A DNA stretch of 64,000 nt from positions 5,821,124 to 5,885,123 of the forward strand of contig SSNP01000017.1 in NCBI GenBank assembly GCA_006937955.1. The letters run 5' to 3'. A program made the position numbers and the translations under genes. Source of the stretch: Pachypanchax playfairii (Eukaryota; Chordata; Actinopteri; Cyprinodontiformes; Aplocheilidae). Numbering within the stretch: position 1 is the stretch's first letter; every line of letters starts with the position of its first letter. Below the pieces are notes generated by a model. That model searched no databases, was not told the origin of the DNA, and saw only the letters and a program-made list of their open reading frames with translations. Below, piece after piece: positions 62,201-64,000 of this stretch.

Positions 62201-63969
62201 AAACAGTAGCATGACAACAGAACAAGATGAAACAAAAAAGAAATGAAAATATAAAAAGGCAACAACAGAATAGAGTTTTAACAGCAGTAGAAACTTTTGA
62301 ATTTATGTTTTAGTAGTTCTTGTTATTCTTTATTTTCTATCCTGCAGCATAGCTGAAACATTTGCTGCAGACTAAATAAAACATGTGAGATTCTGGGTTT
62401 TTACCTGTTAACAGCAAAATTCTCAAAGCCAAAGATGTCCAGCAGTCCAATGGAACGTCTGAGAGATTTGGGATGTGAAGATGAAGGTTTATAAATGGCT
62501 GCGTTGATCTTCTCCACAATCCAAACAAACAAACGCCCGTAAATTCCCTAAACACAAACAAACAATCATTCGTTTTAAGATCCTTTCTTAGGGTTAAAAC
62601 GTTTTGTTATGGAAATCATCGAGAATTTTATTTTCAGAATTTGTACCTTAACAAAAGCATCTCGCACATCGAGAGCTTGATCCATGCTGAGGGGGGTGGA
62701 GACTGTCTCTCCCCTGGTGATCAGTGTTCGACTGGTTAAACAGTTCATCACATCTTTACCATCCACCTACCGGCCACACACAAACACAAATCCACAGTGT
62801 CAGCTGCAGGTCATCAGTATCGTGTGATAAAAGTGTGTCCCATTCGGCTACACCTGAAACAAATGAATGACTTTTTGTGGAAGTGTGTTTCACCTCGAGC
62901 AGTGTGGCAGAAGTGGTGAGATGAGGGCTGCCAACAACCTCACAAGCATCCAAGTTGTCATATGTTCGAGCTGCAAAGTTTCATAGAGTTTAAATTTATA
63001 TTCTTTTTTACATAAAAAGGACGATAAAAAAAAGGACTTAATTTAAATGAGGATTAAAGCAAAAACTGTAAATGAACAAAAAGATTTTGTGAAAACTTTC
63101 ATACAAGTGGAATTAAAGGTGATTCATGGAGAACAAATATCAAACTTTCATGATAAGTTGTACTTCCTGTTTTCCAAACATCACAGAAAAGAAAGTGACA
63201 GTGAATATTAATAAGAAACTGCTCATCTAAAAGAATGTATGAAACCACTTGTCTCTCATTGGCCCTGACATCGAACGCCCCCGCGCGTTGCACGTCAATG
63301 TGCAGAACAAAACTACATTTGGATCTAGAAATGATGCCAGACCCAAATTTACTGTATATCACTTACAATCTGAAACCGATGCCGATTAGCAATACAAGCT
63401 AATAACACTGTGGGAATACATATACCAATAGATTTACATAGAAATGAGTTAAAAACTGATGGTTTAATACTAACTCTTTTAGTGAAGATGGATGTTGTTC
63501 CTCTAACTTAGATCAGTTTAAATTTAGCAGTCAAAATGACGCTTCACCTCATTAAACAAGCAAAACAATCTCATAACTCCCAAAAGACAAAATAAAGACT
63601 TGTTTTCTCATCTGGCAGCGCAGAGATAAAGAAACAGTTCAAGGAAAATGGAGAACACACAACAGCTACTTTAAATATTATTTATGTGTTATAAAGTGTC
63701 TGATTTCCTTCATTAGAAACATTTTTAGCTCACGTTCATATCGGAGGTTTCCCATATGTAATATGGCAGCCAGTAGTTTAGAAATCTCCCAGTTCTCTTT
63801 GTCTGTGAACATCAACACCTACCAAAGAGAAAAACATTTATCAGAATCTTTTCTACAAGAAGTTCATTTAATCAGATACAGGCTTTAAATTCATGAGCAC
63901 CTTCATCGCAGAGCGGATGTTGGAGTATTCTTTCATATCGTCTCGGCCGTCACAAACAGTACATTTACC
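41291..63969 (-). CDS. myo7a: Unconventional myosin VIIa, from mid-motor to C terminus (42 exons)
   Basis: Actin motor of hair-cell stereocilia and photoreceptors; human MYO7A defects cause Usher syndrome 1B. Exons 5' to 3': 63901-63969, 63734-63818, 62894-62970, 62647-62766, 62405-62547, 61764-61974, 61278-61413, 61047-61153, 55514-55651, 55214-55372, 54510-54602, 52556-52650, 52343-52427, 51989-52207, 51786-51893, 51310-51519, 50856-51062, 50283-50459, 50026-50115, 49819-49946, 49560-49686, 49245-49364, 48783-48956, 48275-48502, 47854-48021, 47375-47492, 46821-46947, 46460-46629, 45775-45965, 45394-45515, 44966-45123, 44196-44349, 43894-44049, 43266-43371, 43066-43179, 42739-42826, 42545-42651, 42267-42452, 42029-42145, 41688-41771, 41459-41578, 41291-41383. 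All junctions keep phase, giving 1,894 residues plus TGA. Human MYO7A has about 2,215, so roughly 320 N-terminal residues (P-loop, switch I) lie beyond the right edge. Order: motor, five IQ motifs, charged helix, MyTH4-FERM, SH3, MyTH4-FERM. myo7aa and myo7ab cannot be told apart here. Confidence 0.96.
43677..43691 (+). promoter_or_regulatory. CTCF-like motif in a myo7a intron
   Basis: CACCAGGGGGCGCTG matches the CTCF core including the GGCGCT end, lacking only a leading C. It stands alone in the intron between exons 43894-44049 and 43266-43371. Binding is untested. Confidence 0.45.
44350..44965 (-). other. myo7a: AT-AC U12-type intron of myo7a
   Basis: On the minus strand the exon ends TTC ATC G and the intron begins ATATCCTTA, the U12 AT-AC donor signature. 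The intron ends TTCCTTGACACTTGAGTCCAC. TTCCTTGAC matches the U12 branch consensus TTCCTTRAY, and the branch adenosine lies about 13 bases before the 3' end. Joining G to CG gives GCG (Ala) and FIAIMKYMGDYPS, which matches human FIAVLKYMGDYPS. No GT donor lies near the end of the homologous exon sequence, so a major-class reading fails. The intron is 616 bp. All other introns read here are GT-AG. Confidence 0.9.
45775..45965 (-). other. myo7a: myo7a SH3 domain exon
   Basis: One exon encodes most of the SH3 fold: ESTFLSFQKGDLILLDQD, then SGWAHGVNERTNQRGDFPAD and VYVLPS. The ALYDY-like start is replaced, as in other myosin VII tails. It separates the two MyTH4-FERM tandems. Confidence 0.9.
46004..46017 (+). 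promoter_or_regulatory. X-box-like motif in a myo7a intron
   Basis: GTTGCTACGGCAAC is a near-palindrome matching the RFX X-box with one mismatch in the left arm. It lies 40 bp upstream of the SH3 exon, reading along the myo7a transcript. Confidence 0.35.
46460..51062 (-). other. myo7a: myo7a first MyTH4-FERM tandem (12 exons)
   Basis: MyTH4 starts after an acidic linker (DDEEEDLSEYKFAKF) and shows RRPLKQPLLFHEDEGDQL, ILRFMGDLPEPKYH, GNGILRPGLRDEIYCQISKQ and GWILISLCVGCFAPS. The FERM part runs from KPVMLPVTFMDGTTKTLL through ERNAPWRLFFRKE, QVATNLIYQQIVRG and [20 protein letters not shown] to TSNNAEDIRDLVVTFLEGL. In family members this module binds partners such as SANS. All exon phases agree. 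Confidence 0.93.
51310..51893 (-). other. myo7a: myo7a single alpha-helix region
   Basis: Two exons encode a highly charged run rich in K, E and R (RRRLEAEKMRLAEET, then DAEREKKEKEEARKKKEMVE). Acidic and basic residues alternate with few hydrophobic heptads, as in stable single helices that extend the lever arm. It ends before DSDMVDKMFGFLG. Confidence 0.88.
51989..52650 (-). other. myo7a: myo7a lever arm with five IQ motifs
   Basis: IQ cores: ILIQKVVRGFKDR (52556-52650), MLIQKTWRGYQCRKNY (52343-52427), and in 51989-52207 SRLQALVRSRKL, ITGFQGRCRGFLVRR and ITIQAYTRGMIARR. Five is the number in vertebrate myosin VIIa. They bind calmodulin-type light chains. The third and fourth are degenerate, as is usual for this protein. 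Confidence 0.92.
53907..53920 (+). promoter_or_regulatory. X-box-like motif in a myo7a intron
   Basis: GTTACCATGGTGAC matches the X-box left arm fully and the right arm with one mismatch. It lies in the 1.9-kb intron between exons 54510-54602 and 52556-52650. Confidence 0.3.
55652..61046 (-). other. Large myo7a motor-domain intron
   Basis: A 5.4-kb intron, the longest of the myo7a introns in the window. Sixty percent of it is the tandem array at 56419-59690. The remainder is AT-rich and holds no exon I can recognise. An open frame at 60298-60510 on the plus strand lacks any family motif. Confidence 0.85.
56419..59690. repeat. Higher-order tandem array, about 396-bp units with a short submonomer of about 40 bp
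   Basis: The word tcaaaaacagttttcaac marks unit starts at 56521, 56917, 57313, 57868, 58264 and 58726, with a diverged copy at 59275. Spacings are 396, 396, 555, 396, 462 and 549. Each unit joins a constant part of about 190 bp (including acgaatatatattcgt) to a variable number of submonomers of the type tgccctccagtggtcacagt plus gtaactgcaacaac. Longer units differ by extra submonomers. Neighbouring units are almost identical, pointing to recent expansion or gene conversion. One N at 58466 marks an assembly ambiguity. Confidence 0.95.
61042..61055 (+). promoter_or_regulatory. Perfect X-box match overlapping a myo7a splice donor
   Basis: GTTACCATAGCAAC fits the RFX consensus at every position. 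It straddles the 3' end of exon 61047-61153 and its donor, so coding and splicing constraints may alone explain it. Confidence 0.3.
61192..61237. repeat. Poly-C tract with an assembly gap
   Basis: A run of C is broken by ten N at 61213-61222, so its true length is unknown. On the myo7a sense strand this is poly-G, able in principle to form quadruplex structure, 40 bp into the intron after exon 61278-61413. Confidence 0.95.
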
Positions 63970-64000
63970 CTGAAGTACCCAAGAAAAGAACATTACAGAA

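Larger units (their letters stand above)
54510..63969 (-). other. myo7a: myo7a motor domain, second part (11 exons)
   Basis: The first exon reads CDGRDDMKEYSNIRSAMK, then FTDKENWEISKLLAAIL. Later landmarks: TSRTLITRGETVSTPLS, switch II DIFGFENFAVN (62405-62547), NFANENLQQFFVRHVFKLEQ, NKFIKQIFQADVAM, the FFVRCIKPNEFKKP helix (55514-55651), the converter region RRAGYPIRYTFVEFVDRY, and DDDWQMGKTKIFLK. The P-loop and switch I lie outside the window. At the junction of exons 63734-63818 and 62894-62970 the split codon is C|CT (Pro) where human has Ala. Confidence 0.94.

Overview
The window is vertebrate nuclear DNA, most likely from a ray-finned fish. It carries 66 recognisable coding exons with GT-AG introns (one intron is an exception) and fish-type repeats: a DIRS/gypsy-like retrotransposon, a dead Tc1 transposase, a tRNA-headed SINE-like repeat ending in tggatgga, and a LINE 3' tail. 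The genes are pak1 (+), a six-transmembrane glycerophosphodiester phosphodiesterase matching gdpd4 (+) and myo7a (-). Human 11q13.5 has the same three neighbours in the same relative orientation (MYO7A, GDPD4, PAK1). Species and paralogue copy (myo7aa or myo7ab) cannot be fixed from the window.

Layout. 1-571 is the 5' part of a retrotransposon on the minus strand, running off the left edge. 1407-6549 holds the last eight pak1 exons (the whole kinase domain), followed by a probable long 3' UTR with a 13-copy 32-bp tandem repeat at 7502-7911. 8.9-15.7 kb is gene-poor, with X-box-like sites and a Tc1 fossil. A GC-rich promoter at 15.72-15.90 kb starts the gdpd4 transcription unit. Its first intron (10 kb) holds nested repeats and a second first-exon candidate at 23773-23834. 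Fifteen further exons run to the stop at 36104. 36105-41038 is a convergent intergenic and 3' UTR region. From 41291 to 63969 on the minus strand lie 42 exons of myo7a, read in one continuous frame of 1,895 codons. They run from the middle of the motor domain to the C terminus; the first roughly 320 residues lie beyond the right edge.

Points beyond ordinary annotation: (1) one myo7a intron (44350-44965) is an AT-AC intron with a textbook U12 branch site; (2) a 3.3-kb higher-order tandem array inside a myo7a motor-domain intron carries about twenty CTCF-core-like motifs and a recurring 16-bp palindrome; (3) an 83-codon open extension follows the myo7a stop in the same frame and ends in an acidic, tyrosine-rich tail; (4) gdpd4 has two frame-compatible first coding exons, the downstream one resembling the N terminus of GDPD5; (5) X-box-like RFX sites are scattered near gdpd4 and in myo7a.

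The genes do not form a pathway. PAK1 is a cytoplasmic Rac/Cdc42 effector kinase, the GDPD protein is a surface ectoenzyme and myosin VIIa is an actin motor of hair cells and photoreceptors. They are neighbours by ancestry. I saw no genuinely new multi-gene system here; the novelty candidates are the non-canonical features above. Splice positions were read by eye and checked by frame, not by transcripts.
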